DNA of 55,931 bases from Caryophanales bacterium UBA7642. Its GTDB lineage: Bacteria > Bacillota_I > Bacilli_A > RFN20 > CAG-288. Numbering within the stretch: the stretch's first letter is position 1; each line of letters begins with the position of its first letter. The notes under the pieces were generated by a model. It saw nothing but the letters and a program-made list of their open reading frames with translations. It had not been told where the DNA came from and made no database searches. Of the stretch, positions 25,004 through 33,126 are shown piece after piece. Both the position numbers and the translations under genes were made by a program. The stretch is taken from assembly GCA_002483745.1 (NCBI GenBank), contig DLIM01000025.1, positions 1 to 55,931 on the forward strand, written 5' to 3'.

Positions 25004-26572
25004 ATGATAAATATTTTGGTGATGCCCTTACGTGCCAAAAAAACTCCGGCTGCATTAAGAAAAGCTGCAAATGGTTATATACAGGAACTTTTTGGCAATG
25101 ATGATTTCTCATTTAAAATCATTGAAAATGTTATTGATCTCTCAAAAGAAGGTCTAGGTATTGTTTTAGTGGAAACCAATTATATCCAGGAACAGTTTTG
25201 GAATATTCTTTTAAGACTTCCTTCTCCGGTTTTCCTTCTCCCTATACAAGGTAATGGCTCAATAGGAGCCGCTTCTGATATTTCTTCCTACCTTAATTTC
25301 CGTCATATTGAGTGCCATCTACTTATTGGCACAAACGATAATATCAGAAAAGTTATTAGGACTTATGCCTTTTCTGGCTCAATAAAAGGTTTCACTAACC
25401 ATATCGGTGTCATTATCTCCGAAGAAAATGTTATGCTGAACAGCTACAACGTCAATTACAAAGCCTTACGTGGATGTTTTGATATGGAGAGCGTATCAAT
25501 CTCCGAACAGGAGTTGGTCGATATTTTTAATTCTAAACCAAAAATGAAGATGCCTAGGGATTTCTTCAAATCCACTTGGGATTATTATGAGCTGGATAAA
25601 AGTTATCGTCTATATCTTGCCTTAAAGGATCTTATTAAGAAATACAATCTAAAAGGTATTACTATGGAATGCTTTTCCTTATGCAATACTTTAAGAGCTA
25701 CAGCCTGTTTAGCTTACGACAAGCTAACTGAGGAAGGGTACTACATTTCTTGCCACAATAACATTTCGGGAATAATCTGCGCCAGTATCTCCAACAATTT
25801 ATTTAAAGAACCTGTTTTCCAAGGCTCCACTTATTCTTTGGATTTTGAAAACAAGATTGCTATCTTCGCTAGCTCTTATGTTCCTACCTCCATGTGTGAA
25901 AGCTTTGCTTACGATACAGAAAGCCAAACCAATCTGGGTGTAAGCATCAAAGGCAAGATGAAGAAAGGGAACGTCACAATTTTTATTGTCTCCAATAATT
26001 TACGTTATTACTTTGCCGATGAAGGAACCATCATCGATAATCTTGATTTAGAATCCAATCCTCGGGCTACAGCAATCAAAGTTAAATGGAAAGACTTTGT
26101 TGCTCCAAGTCTAATGTCTTTTGTGGGTTCCCCAATCTATATCATCTACGGAAATCACAAAAAGGAATTAACTGAATTCTTTGAAAAACGTGGTTTCAAT
26201 TCCTATGATAAGAGAATTAATGATCTTACCCCCTCTATTGTTTATTTGCCTAACGATAGTTTTGAAAGACTTAAGAAGAGCAAACGGACTTGGGATATTT
26301 CTTTTAAGGATTCGGTTTTTGAAAGATTCAATGAAGGAACGACAGTTACAGTATTTAATGAAGACGTATTTGATGAGCACATCACTTACATAATTAACCG
26401 AAAAGTTGCCTATCCTGATTACTCTTCTTTAATCCGCGACTTAGAAACTGGAAAATACACTATCGATCCTAAAGAACTGCCAGCTGCTAAAAAAGTCTAT
26501 GATACCCGTTTTAAGGATGAGGATAAGAAGACAAAGTCTTTCTCACTTATCTTATTCCAAAGAATTCAATAA
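25004..26572 (+). CDS. Sugar-isomerase-fold protein with C-terminal ASCH-like domain (paralogue 2)
   Basis: 522 residues, intact, no signal peptide. Residues about 1-180 form an N-terminal alpha/beta part ('PSPVFLLPIQGNGSIGAASD'). About 185-400 resemble the catalytic domain of L-fucose/L-arabinose isomerases: 'KGITMECFSLCNTLRATACL' (E222), 'LTEEGYYISCHNNISGI' at the place of the family's C-E-G-D metal site, 'KKGNVTIFIVSNN', and 'YGNHKKELTEFFEKRGF' (H385). The CEGD-like site reads CHNN, so ordinary Mn-dependent isomerisation is doubtful. About 410-522 have ASCH-domain texture ('SFERLKKSKRTWDISF', then 'EGTTVTVF', then a final 'SFSLILFQRI' strand). It has a GGAGG site and is followed 15 bp later by the deaminase-like gene. 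Fold calls are by eye. Confidence 0.6.
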   Translation: MINILVMPLRAKKTPAALRKAANGYIQELFGNDDFSFKIIENVIDLSKEGLGIVLVETNYIQEQFWNILLRLPSPVFLLPIQGNGSIGAASDISSYLNFRHIECHLLIGTNDNIRKVIRTYAFSGSIKGFTNHIGVIISEENVMLNSYNVNYKALRGCFDMESVSISEQELVDIFNSKPKMKMPRDFFKSTWDYYELDKSYRLYLALKDLIKKYNLKGITMECFSLCNTLRATACLAYDKLTEEGYYISCHNNISGIICASISNNLFKEPVFQGSTYSLDFENKIAIFASSYVPTSMCESFAYDTESQTNLGVSIKGKMKKGNVTIFIVSNNLRYYFADEGTIIDNLDLESNPRATAIKVKWKDFVAPSLMSFVGSPIYIIYGNHKKELTEFFEKRGFNSYDKRINDLTPSIVYLPNDSFERLKKSKRTWDISFKDSVFERFNEGTTVTVFNEDVFDEHITYIINRKVAYPDYSSLIRDLETGKYTIDPKELPAAKKVYDTRFKDEDKKTKSFSLILFQRIQ

Positions 26573-26587
26573 CAAAGGAGTCCTCAC

Positions 26588-27520
26588 ATGATTGAACTTA
26601 ACATTAATTTAGAAGGTTCGCTTTCGCCAGAAACGTGTTTTGATTTTTATCGGGATCAAAGCTGTCCTCTTCCCTGTAAAGACGAAAAAGAAATGAAAGG
26701 TCTTCTTTCTATTACTAAACCTTTTTCGGATGAAGTCACTATTGAAAACAGCCTCTACAAAATGACTCTTCCGGTCCTTCAGCAGAATCAGGCTATCGAA
26801 AGAGCCGCTTACGAATTAGTTACTAAGTTAGCCAAGCAAGGTACTTCCTATGCTGAGATTGCTTTAGCACCAATCCGTTTCACTCACCAGACTTTATCCC
26901 AGTTAGCAGTCGTAGAAGCCGTAATTTCCGGTGTAAGCCGTGCCCGAATGGACTTGAAAGGTCAAATCCAAGTCAATCTGGTCTTAGGTTTAGTCAGGGG
27001 CGAGAAGGAATCTAATAACTTGGAGACTGTAGAAGTAGCTAACCGTCTAAAAGGGACTATTGTTAACGGTCTTATACTAGAAGGCGAAGAAAACACTCCG
27101 GTTAGTAAATACCAGAAGGTACTTAATCAGGCCTATAAGCTGAATATTCCTTTCAGTGTGGCTACTAACAAGCTTCAGGATACTAAGGATGCTATAACTT
27201 TAGGTGCTAAAAGAATCATTGGCGGATTGGCTTGCACAGAAGATGAGGAAGTCATCAAGATGATCAAAGACAAGAATGTCCTTATCGTCACTTCCTTGCT
27301 CCAGCTGTTCTATACCGGGAAGCTTAAGCGTTTAATTGATCATCCTCTTCCTCTGATGAAAAAGAATGGCCTTAAGGTTGTTCTATCCAGTTCCGATCCG
27401 GCTCTCTTTGATTCTAACATCAACCGCGAATACACATTGGCCCGTGACCTCTTCTTTATCTCCTATAAGGATTGCATGGATATGGAGAAGTTGGCTTTTG
27501 AAGAAAAGCTGATGAAGTAA
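26588..27520 (+). CDS. Adenosine deaminase-family protein lacking the metal site (putative pseudoenzyme)
   Basis: 310 residues with the adenosine/AMP deaminase TIM-barrel layout: 'IELNINLEGSL' at the start, 'SYAEIALAPIRF', 'AKRIIGGLAC', 'LIDHPLPLMKKNGLKVVLSSSDPALFDSNINREY'-like C-terminal order (given here in outline). Every catalytic position is altered. The first-strand H-x-H is N5-x-N7, the HAGE motif is ATNK (192-195), the RIGHG histidine is Gly212, and TDDP is SSDP (268-271), leaving only the second Asp. Without zinc ligands it should not deaminate; a nucleoside-binding or regulatory role is inference. AAAGGAG precedes the ATG. It sits 15 bp after the isomerase/ASCH gene and converges on the nucleoside importer. 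Confidence 0.75.
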   Translation: MIELNINLEGSLSPETCFDFYRDQSCPLPCKDEKEMKGLLSITKPFSDEVTIENSLYKMTLPVLQQNQAIERAAYELVTKLAKQGTSYAEIALAPIRFTHQTLSQLAVVEAVISGVSRARMDLKGQIQVNLVLGLVRGEKESNNLETVEVANRLKGTIVNGLILEGEENTPVSKYQKVLNQAYKLNIPFSVATNKLQDTKDAITLGAKRIIGGLACTEDEEVIKMIKDKNVLIVTSLLQLFYTGKLKRLIDHPLPLMKKNGLKVVLSSSDPALFDSNINREYTLARDLFFISYKDCMDMEKLAFEEKLMK

Positions 27521-27522
27521 AC

Positions 27523-27550
27523 AAAAGGCTGCCATAAAAGGTAGCCTTTT
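27523..27550 (+). terminator. Terminator of the isomerase-like/deaminase-like operon
   Basis: AAAAGGCTGCC pairs with GGTAGCCTTTT (11 bp, one wobble), followed by a T-rich tract, directly after the stop at 27520. Confidence 0.85.
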
Positions 27551-27583
27551 TGTTTTGCTTCCTAAAAGAATTTCTTTGCTTAA

Positions 27584-27613
27584 AAAACTCCTAGGTTTAT
27601 GCCTAGGAGTTTT
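27584..27613 (-). terminator. Terminator of the nucleoside importer operon
   Basis: A perfect 12-bp stem AAAACTCCTAGG/CCTAGGAGTTTT with a 6-base loop lies 19 bp downstream of the last permease gene on the minus strand. Confidence 0.85.
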
Positions 27614-27632
27614 ATTAAAATCTGTAAGAGAG

Positions 27633-28637
27633 CTAACGCTGACCGACTTCGTAAGGTATGCCTTCAGCTTTGGGGCACCCGGACTTCTTTCTAGTCATAA
27701 TCAAGACGATCAAGACAATGGCATAAGGAAGGAGGTTATAGAAGTACATCGGAAGAGGAAGGTTCTTTAGCAAAGGAATGGTATTATAAACGACTGCTAA
27801 GCTTTTAAGGAAGCCGAATAATAAGGAACCTAAACCAATCCAAAGCGGATTCCAGTTGCCGAAGATCATAATGGCTAAAGCTAAGAAGCCTAAGCCGCCA
27901 ACGGAGTTTTCAGCCTCAGTACCAGTCTGAGTAGCAATATAGATGAAGCCTCCTAAACCAGCTAAAGCACCAGAGATAGAGGTACCTAAGTATCTCATCT
28001 TCTCCACATTGATACCGACACTTGCCGCAGCCTGAGGATGTTCTCCGCAAGCTCTGATATGGGTACCGGTCTTAGACTTATAAAGCCAGATAGCCAAAAA
28101 GATAAACAAAATGATGATTATATAAGTGGAAGTATAGATTCCGTTAAAGAGGAAGTCTAACAAAGAATTATTGTTAATAGCATCAACGAATCCCGTAAGC
28201 CCAGCATTAGTATAAGTGCTAGTAGAAAGCTGGAAGGAGCCACCTGAAGTGATTCTTTCGGAATTGAAGAACATTAAGCCAAAGGTTGAAACCAAAGCTG
28301 GAGCCAACATATTCAGCGCTGTACCGCCTATTGTTTGATCAGCTTTCATCTTGATAGCAGCAAAAGATAATAGGAGTGAGAAGATACAGCCAGAAGCAGC
28401 ACCAATTAGCATGCCTAAAATGTAAAGCCATTGATTAGTTGAGGTATTGGCACCTAAGACGTTACCATTAACCATGAAACGGCAGAAGATACATCCGATG
28501 AAGGCACCGAAGATCATTTCACCATCGAGGCCTAAGTTGATGATGCCTGAGTGTTCTGAGAAGGCACCGGCCAAGGCTACAATCATCAAAGGAATCATAC
28601 AAAGAATCGTTTGATGAAGAATAAATGTTGCAGACAT
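27633..28637 (-). CDS. BMP-type nucleoside ABC importer, permease 2
   Basis: 334 residues, about eight to ten membrane segments, BPD_transp_2 family, equivalent in position to NupQ of the Bacillus nucleoside importer. 'HSGIINLGLDGEMIFGAFIG' and 'THIRACGEHPQAAASVGINV' are the characteristic loops; the latter is the cytoplasmic loop that docks on the ATPase. 'PLWIGLGSLLFGFLKSL' lies near the end. It starts after AAAGGAGG with a TAATG overlap with permease 1, so translation is coupled. Together with 28637-32695 it forms a complete importer likely taking up purine or pyrimidine nucleosides. Confidence 0.88.
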   Translation of the reverse strand: MSATFILHQTILCMIPLMIVALAGAFSEHSGIINLGLDGEMIFGAFIGCIFCRFMVNGNVLGANTSTNQWLYILGMLIGAASGCIFSLLLSFAAIKMKADQTIGGTALNMLAPALVSTFGLMFFNSERITSGGSFQLSTSTYTNAGLTGFVDAINNNSLLDFLFNGIYTSTYIIIILFIFLAIWLYKSKTGTHIRACGEHPQAAASVGINVEKMRYLGTSISGALAGLGGFIYIATQTGTEAENSVGGLGFLALAIMIFGNWNPLWIGLGSLLFGFLKSLAVVYNTIPLLKNLPLPMYFYNLLPYAIVLIVLIMTRKKSGCPKAEGIPYEVGQR

Positions 28638-29872
28638 TATTCATTACCTCCTTTTGTTTTAAGACCTTTAACAAGGATTTTCTCGTAAAGACTACTAGCT
28701 TGTTTAGCGTCCCTGTCCTTATGTTTAAATCTAATTAATAAGCCTTTGAAGAAATTAGAGAAACCAGCCAAGTAAATGATAACTGCAACAATGATATCAG
28801 CAAAGTATCTGTTGTAGCCAACACTGACTAAGTTAGTTCCTGAAGCATTGATGTAACGGATGAATAAGGCAGCAAAGATACAGGCAATAGGATTGCAGTT
28901 AGCTAAGAAAGCACCAGCAATTCCAGTGAATCCATAATCAGGTAAAATCTGATAAACGGATTGATACTGAATCTCAATACCAGGATTAAGGTAATACAAA
29001 GCACCACCAAGGCCAGCTAAAGCACCAGCCAAACCCATGGCAATAAGAATATTCTTCTTATCGTTAATACCAGCGTACCTAGCTGAGAACTTGTTCAATC
29101 CGCAGGCCCTCATAGAATAACCCAGGGTAGTCTTATTCATTAAAAGCCAGCATAAGATAGCGATAACAACAGCAAGGAATATGCCAATATCCAAATAAGA
29201 ATTGTTAGTCAATGCCTTTAAGCCTAGATTTGGTGTGCCATTGCCGGTTGAAGAAGTAGTAAGCAAATATGCCGATTTGCCGCCAGGCTTATTGACCATG
29301 AAAGAAAGGTTATCAAGAGAGAAAACCCAAGTGAAGATGTTGGCAGCAATCCAGTTTGTCATAATAGCGACAATAACTTCATTGATGCCAAAATAAGCTT
29401 TCAATGCGCCTGGAATAAGCCCCCAAAGTATGCCCGCAATTGCAGCAATGACCAAAGCTAAAATCCAAATAAACACGCCTTGTGTCGCATTAGAAGTGGA
29501 ATCAATAGAAAGAGCAACCAGTAATGCACACATCGTTCCCATTAAGAACTGGCCTGGGGCACCAATGTTGAATAGACCAGTCTTATAAGCAACAGCAACA
29601 CTCAAGGAAGTGAATATCAAAGGGACGGTATAGAAAACCATATTGCCAAAGTCATTAGCCTTATCAAGAGCAGTGAAAGGACCAGAGAATAAGTACCCTA
29701 AACCCTTTAAAGGATCAGCATCAGCAAGAGAAGAGGAGAAGGAAGCAAAAATCATTATAAGGAAACCAACCAGCAAACCAATAAAGACGCAAATCAAAGA
29801 TGAGCCCAAAGAAGTTAAACCATCGGCAGGAGCAGAAAACAAACGTTTGACTTGTTTATTTGATTTCTTCAT
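28637..29872 (-). CDS. BMP-type nucleoside ABC importer, permease 1
   Basis: 411 residues with about ten membrane segments, the NupP-like partner of 27633-28637. Conserved parts are 'TGLFNIGAPGQFLMGTMCAL', 'LKAYFGINEVIVAIMTNWIA' and the docking loop 'YSMRACGLNKFSARYAGIND'. I chose ATG 29872 ('MKKSNKQVK'), preceded by AAGGGGG; a TTG 18 bp upstream lies on that site. The start overlaps the 3' end of the ATPase gene by 17 bp. The N-terminal 25 residues are basic and cytosolic. Confidence 0.88.
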   Translation of the reverse strand: MKKSNKQVKRLFSAPADGLTSLGSSLICVFIGLLVGFLIMIFASFSSSLADADPLKGLGYLFSGPFTALDKANDFGNMVFYTVPLIFTSLSVAVAYKTGLFNIGAPGQFLMGTMCALLVALSIDSTSNATQGVFIWILALVIAAIAGILWGLIPGALKAYFGINEVIVAIMTNWIAANIFTWVFSLDNLSFMVNKPGGKSAYLLTTSSTGNGTPNLGLKALTNNSYLDIGIFLAVVIAILCWLLMNKTTLGYSMRACGLNKFSARYAGINDKKNILIAMGLAGALAGLGGALYYLNPGIEIQYQSVYQILPDYGFTGIAGAFLANCNPIACIFAALFIRYINASGTNLVSVGYNRYFADIIVAVIIYLAGFSNFFKGLLIRFKHKDRDAKQASSLYEKILVKGLKTKGGNE

Positions 29873-31478
29873 TTTTGTGGCCCCCTTCAACTAAAGTAGC
29901 AACTTCTTTTTCAACGCCCTCACCAAGAGAGTTTCCATTTTCATCAACCTTCATTCTCTTAGCACCAGCCATGTAGAGACCAAGCTCAGGAATAGTGACA
30001 TTCTTGGGATCAAAGGAACCAACTATTTCACCTTCATACATGACTAGAATTTTATCAGCAAGATTCATAACCTCTTCAAGTTCAAGAGAAACAAGTAACA
30101 CAGCTGAACCCTTATCACGGTCGGCAATAATCTTTTTATGAATGGATTCTACGGCACCGACATCAAGACCACGGGTAGGCTGAACAGCCACAAGAAGTGA
30201 ATGATTCTTATCAAGTTCACGTCCAACAATGACTTTCTGCTGATTACCGCCAGACATACTTCTAGTAATCGTTTCGCTTCCCTGAGATGTACGAATATCG
30301 TAAAGCTTAATTAGTTGATCCGAATATTCTTTACGTTTCTTAAAATTAATCCATCCATGATTAGAAAATCTTTTATCACGGTATTGTTCAATAACCATAT
30401 TCTGCTGAATATTATAGTCAAGAACCAAACCATATTTCTGACGGTCTTCAGGAATATGAGACATACCATTTTTGATTTTTGTGAAAATGCTTTTCTTGGT
30501 AACATCAATATTGTTAAGAACAACATTACCCTTTTTAACATTTTCAAGCCCAGTAATGGCATTGACTAATTCCGTCTGACCATTGCCTTCAATACCGGCA
30601 ATGCAGACAATCTCTCCGGAATGAACCTTAAAGGAAACATCCTTCACAGTTTCCTTATGGGTATAAGGATTCTTAACAAAAAGATGAGAAACGTTCAAGA
30701 CTTCCTTCCCAGGCTTAGCATCAGCCTTAGGAACGTTGAAATGAACTTCACGTCCAACCATCATTTCAGCCAATTTCTGCTGGTTAGTATCCTTAGTAGC
30801 AATAGTACCAATACATTTGCCTTTTCTTAAGACCGTGCAGGTATCGGCTACTTCCATGATTTCATTAAGCTTATGAGAAATAAAGAGAATGGATTTTCCT
30901 TCTCTTGCCATATTCTTCATTGTCTTCATCAAGTTTTCGATTTCCTGAGGAGTCAAAACAGCGGTAGGTTCATCAAAAATGAGAATATCGTTATCACGAT
31001 AAAGCATTTTGAGAATTTCAGTACGCTGTTGCATACCAACAGAAATATCGCTGACCTTAGCATTAAGATCGACTTCCAAACCATATTTCTTCATCAATTC
31101 TTCGCATTTAGCACGGGCTTTTTTCTTAGTTACCCAGCCACCATGAGAATCTTCATCGCCCAAGATAATGTTATCAAGGACACTGAAGCACTCAACAAGC
31201 ATAAAGTGCTGATGAACCATACCGATGTGAAGAGCGGTAGCATCATTAGGTGACTTAATGTGAACTTCTTTTCCGTCTTTATAAATAGCGCCTTCATCTG
31301 GCTGATAAAGACCAAAAAGAACACTCATTAAAGTCGATTTTCCGGCACCGTTTTCTCCTAAAAGGGCATGAATCTCACCTTTTTTTAATTGAAGATTAAT
31401 ATGGTCATTAGCTCGGATTCCGGGGAAATCTTTAACGATATTCCGCATTTCGATTACATATTGAGGTTTTTCTTCCAT
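29856..31478 (-). CDS. BMP-type nucleoside ABC importer, double ATPase
   Basis: 540 residues carrying two ABC ATPase domains in one chain, as in NupO and sugar importers of the RbsA type. The first domain has a full Walker A 'GENGAGKST' (41-49), signature 'ISVGMQQR' and Walker B 'ILIFDEPTAVLTP'. The second has the degenerate 'GIEGNGQTE' in place of Walker A, signature 'MSGGNQQK' and 'LLVAVQPTRGLDVG', the usual asymmetry in this family. It energises nucleoside uptake through the two permeases. It is separated from the lipoprotein gene by a hairpin terminator, so it is probably expressed at a lower level. Confidence 0.93.
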   Translation of the reverse strand: MEEKPQYVIEMRNIVKDFPGIRANDHINLQLKKGEIHALLGENGAGKSTLMSVLFGLYQPDEGAIYKDGKEVHIKSPNDATALHIGMVHQHFMLVECFSVLDNIILGDEDSHGGWVTKKKARAKCEELMKKYGLEVDLNAKVSDISVGMQQRTEILKMLYRDNDILIFDEPTAVLTPQEIENLMKTMKNMAREGKSILFISHKLNEIMEVADTCTVLRKGKCIGTIATKDTNQQKLAEMMVGREVHFNVPKADAKPGKEVLNVSHLFVKNPYTHKETVKDVSFKVHSGEIVCIAGIEGNGQTELVNAITGLENVKKGNVVLNNIDVTKKSIFTKIKNGMSHIPEDRQKYGLVLDYNIQQNMVIEQYRDKRFSNHGWINFKKRKEYSDQLIKLYDIRTSQGSETITRSMSGGNQQKVIVGRELDKNHSLLVAVQPTRGLDVGAVESIHKKIIADRDKGSAVLLVSLELEEVMNLADKILVMYEGEIVGSFDPKNVTIPELGLYMAGAKRMKVDENGNSLGEGVEKEVATLVEGGHKNEEIK

Positions 31479-31506
31479 AATTTAGAATCCTTTCGAATTT
31501 TTAATA

Positions 31507-31540
31507 AAAAGGCCCTTACCTTTAAAGTAAAGGCCTCTTT
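31507..31540 (-). terminator. Intra-operon terminator between the binding lipoprotein and ATPase genes
   Basis: On minus, AGGCC...TTTAC and GTAAGGGCCT pair around a TTTAAA loop, followed by TTTTTATT, in the 77-bp gap between the lipoprotein and ATPase genes. Partial termination here would produce more binding protein than transporter, a common arrangement in ABC importer operons. Confidence 0.75.
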
Positions 31541-31555
31541 TTGATTCTACAAAAA

Positions 31556-32695
31556 TTACTTATCTAAAGTAACTTTAATGTGGGTCATAGAAGCAGTATT
31601 AGTAGCCCACCAAGCAGCATCATTGATGTCAGAAGGAACAGTTCCATCAGGTACTACAGTACCATCCTGAACAGCTTTAAAGATAGTATTGTACTGAGCA
31701 GTAGTCCAAGTTCTAAATCTCCAGGAATCAGTATCAGTAGGAAGACCAGTGGCATTATCAGAAGCGCCAAGGTTCTGATTCTTGCCGCCAAGGGTTGAAT
31801 CCCAAGAGCCACCATAATACTGACCTAAAATCTTCTGGACAGAGGCATTTAAGCCCTTAGTAGCAGAAGTGATAACCTGTTTAGAAAGACTAGCCTGATC
31901 AACATCAACACCGATAATGTACTTATTAGTCTGTGAACCAACAGCAGCAACTACGGAGTTAATCATAGAACCACCGCAGGAGAAGACAACTTCAGTTCCG
32001 CTAGTATACCAACCAGAAATCTGAGTCTGAAGTTCAGTAGAAGCAGAGAAAGCAGAACTGTACTTATAAGAAATCTTTACTTCAAGAGGAGTGGTAACTC
32101 CCTTTTCTTGGGCACCAGCTTCGATACCTTGGACATAACCCCAAGCATATCTTTCACAAGCAGGGTTAGTTCCTCCGCCACCGAAAGTTCCACCAAGCTT
32201 AGTAAAGCCATCCATAGCAGCGCCATAACCGGCAAAGTAGCCAGCTTCCTGTTCCTTATAAGTAATAGCAGTTACATTGCTAAGAACAGTACCATTATCA
32301 ACTCCTTTATCATTGACGGAATCAGTTAGTGACCAGCCATCAACGAAGACGAACTTGACATCACTATGAGCCTTAGCAACGGTTCTCATAGCAGCAGCCT
32401 GAAGATAACCAGGGGCAACAATAACCTTGGCACCATTCTGGACAGCTAAGTTGTAAGCGGCAATACGATCGTTATCGTTTGCAGTTGAACCATTGGCAGG
32501 CTGATAGTACTTGTAGGAAAGCTTGTTGGCCTCGGCATAATCCTTAGCACCTTCATAAGTGCCTTGGTTAAAGCCACCATCCATCAACGAACCAACATCA
32601 GTTACAACAGCGATTTCATAAGTGCTCTTCTCACCGCAGCCAGCAAGAGCGAAGATAGAGGCAACAGCTAATAAACTGACTAATGATTTTTTCAT
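31556..32695 (-). CDS. BMP-family nucleoside-binding lipoprotein
   Basis: 379 residues. Signal peptide with lipobox LAGC (Cys20), then the PnrA/BMP-type periplasmic-binding fold: 'YEIAVVTDVGSLMDGGFNQG' is the family's opening nucleoside-site strand and loop, followed by 'ARVIVAPGYLQAAAMRTVAK'-like and 'VKFVFVDGW' strands, 'YKEQEAGYFAGYGAAMDGF', and 'YIIGVDVDQ' in the C-terminal lobe. The family binds purine nucleosides outside the membrane and delivers them to the coupled permeases. It is preceded by a structured 5' leader of about 200 nt and followed by an intra-operon terminator. Confidence 0.92.
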   Translation of the reverse strand: MKKSLVSLLAVASIFALAGCGEKSTYEIAVVTDVGSLMDGGFNQGTYEGAKDYAEANKLSYKYYQPANGSTANDNDRIAAYNLAVQNGAKVIVAPGYLQAAAMRTVAKAHSDVKFVFVDGWSLTDSVNDKGVDNGTVLSNVTAITYKEQEAGYFAGYGAAMDGFTKLGGTFGGGGTNPACERYAWGYVQGIEAGAQEKGVTTPLEVKISYKYSSAFSASTELQTQISGWYTSGTEVVFSCGGSMINSVVAAVGSQTNKYIIGVDVDQASLSKQVITSATKGLNASVQKILGQYYGGSWDSTLGGKNQNLGASDNATGLPTDTDSWRFRTWTTAQYNTIFKAVQDGTVVPDGTVPSDINDAAWWATNTASMTHIKVTLDK

Positions 32696-32724
32696 ACGGT
32701 TTCCTCCTTGAGTATGAAATTTAA

Positions 32725-32815
32725 GAAAACAGGCCCCAAATTACTTGTGGACCTTCTCGACTTAACTCTTACTTGGATTTAGGAAAAGCGGCACATCCTT
32801 TCGCTTTCAGAGTTA
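32725..32815 (-). promoter_or_regulatory. Structured leader RNA with terminator/antiterminator, candidate riboswitch
   Basis: Transcript order (minus strand): P1 UAACUCU (32815-32809) pairs with AGAGUUA (32769-32763). Inside it P2 GAAAGCG pairs with CGCUUUUC (one bulge). The P2 loop contains GGAU, which can pair with AUCC just 3' of P2, giving a pseudoknot. Then a terminator, AGGUCC (32754-32749) with GGGCCU (32736-32731) and GUUUUC. An alternative 7-bp pairing of CCUAAAU (32783-32777) with AUUUGGG (32741-32735) would disrupt that terminator. I do not recognise a known riboswitch class; purine, preQ1, SAM, TPP and c-di-GMP consensus bases are not evident. Confidence 0.5.
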
Positions 32816-32906
32816 CTTTGGAAAAATGGTTGAGATTTCATTTCTTATAGTCTTAGATAATGAGAAGTGCAAACCAGTTTCTTTTGTATCTGTTTTCTTC
32901 TTCATT

Positions 32907-32934
32907 ATTTTATCACAACATTTCACTATGGCAA
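32907..32934 (-). promoter_or_regulatory. Promoter of the nucleoside importer operon
   Basis: On minus, TTGCCA (32934-32929), 16 bp, TAAAAT (32912-32907). Initiation near 32900 would give a 5' leader of about 200 nt before the lipoprotein ATG at 32695. Positions 32935-33126 hold no gene that I can see, only AT-rich sequence. Confidence 0.55.
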
Positions 32935-33126
32935 CAAAAAAAAGAATAAGTTTTAAAAATGTACAATATTCTAATAAAAATGGTTCCTTTTTTCTTAAAA
33001 GGTGAAATAAAGCTATTTTTTCTATTTCCTTGCTTATTGCCTTTTTATAAGGGAAAATATGGAAAAAGTTAAGTTTAAATAAATATTAAAATAGAAAGCA
33101 AGTAAGGAAAACTAGCCTTTTAAGAA

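Noticed and set aside
30873..31253. A 126-residue plus-strand frame antisense to the importer ATPase
   Set aside because: The minus-strand ATPase has full Walker and signature motifs here; the antisense frame has no support.
32725..32815. Leader RNA as a purine riboswitch, because the downstream gene binds nucleosides
   Set aside because: The TATA-type junction bases and the two loop-loop motifs of the purine class are absent. I list it only as an unclassified leader.
33021..33115. Inverted-repeat-like similarity between TTTCCTTGCTT and AAGCAAGTAAGGAAA downstream of the kinase-CYTH gene
   Set aside because: Pairing requires a four-base bulge and a loop of about 70 bases, with no T-tract in a useful position, so it is not convincing as a terminator or operator.
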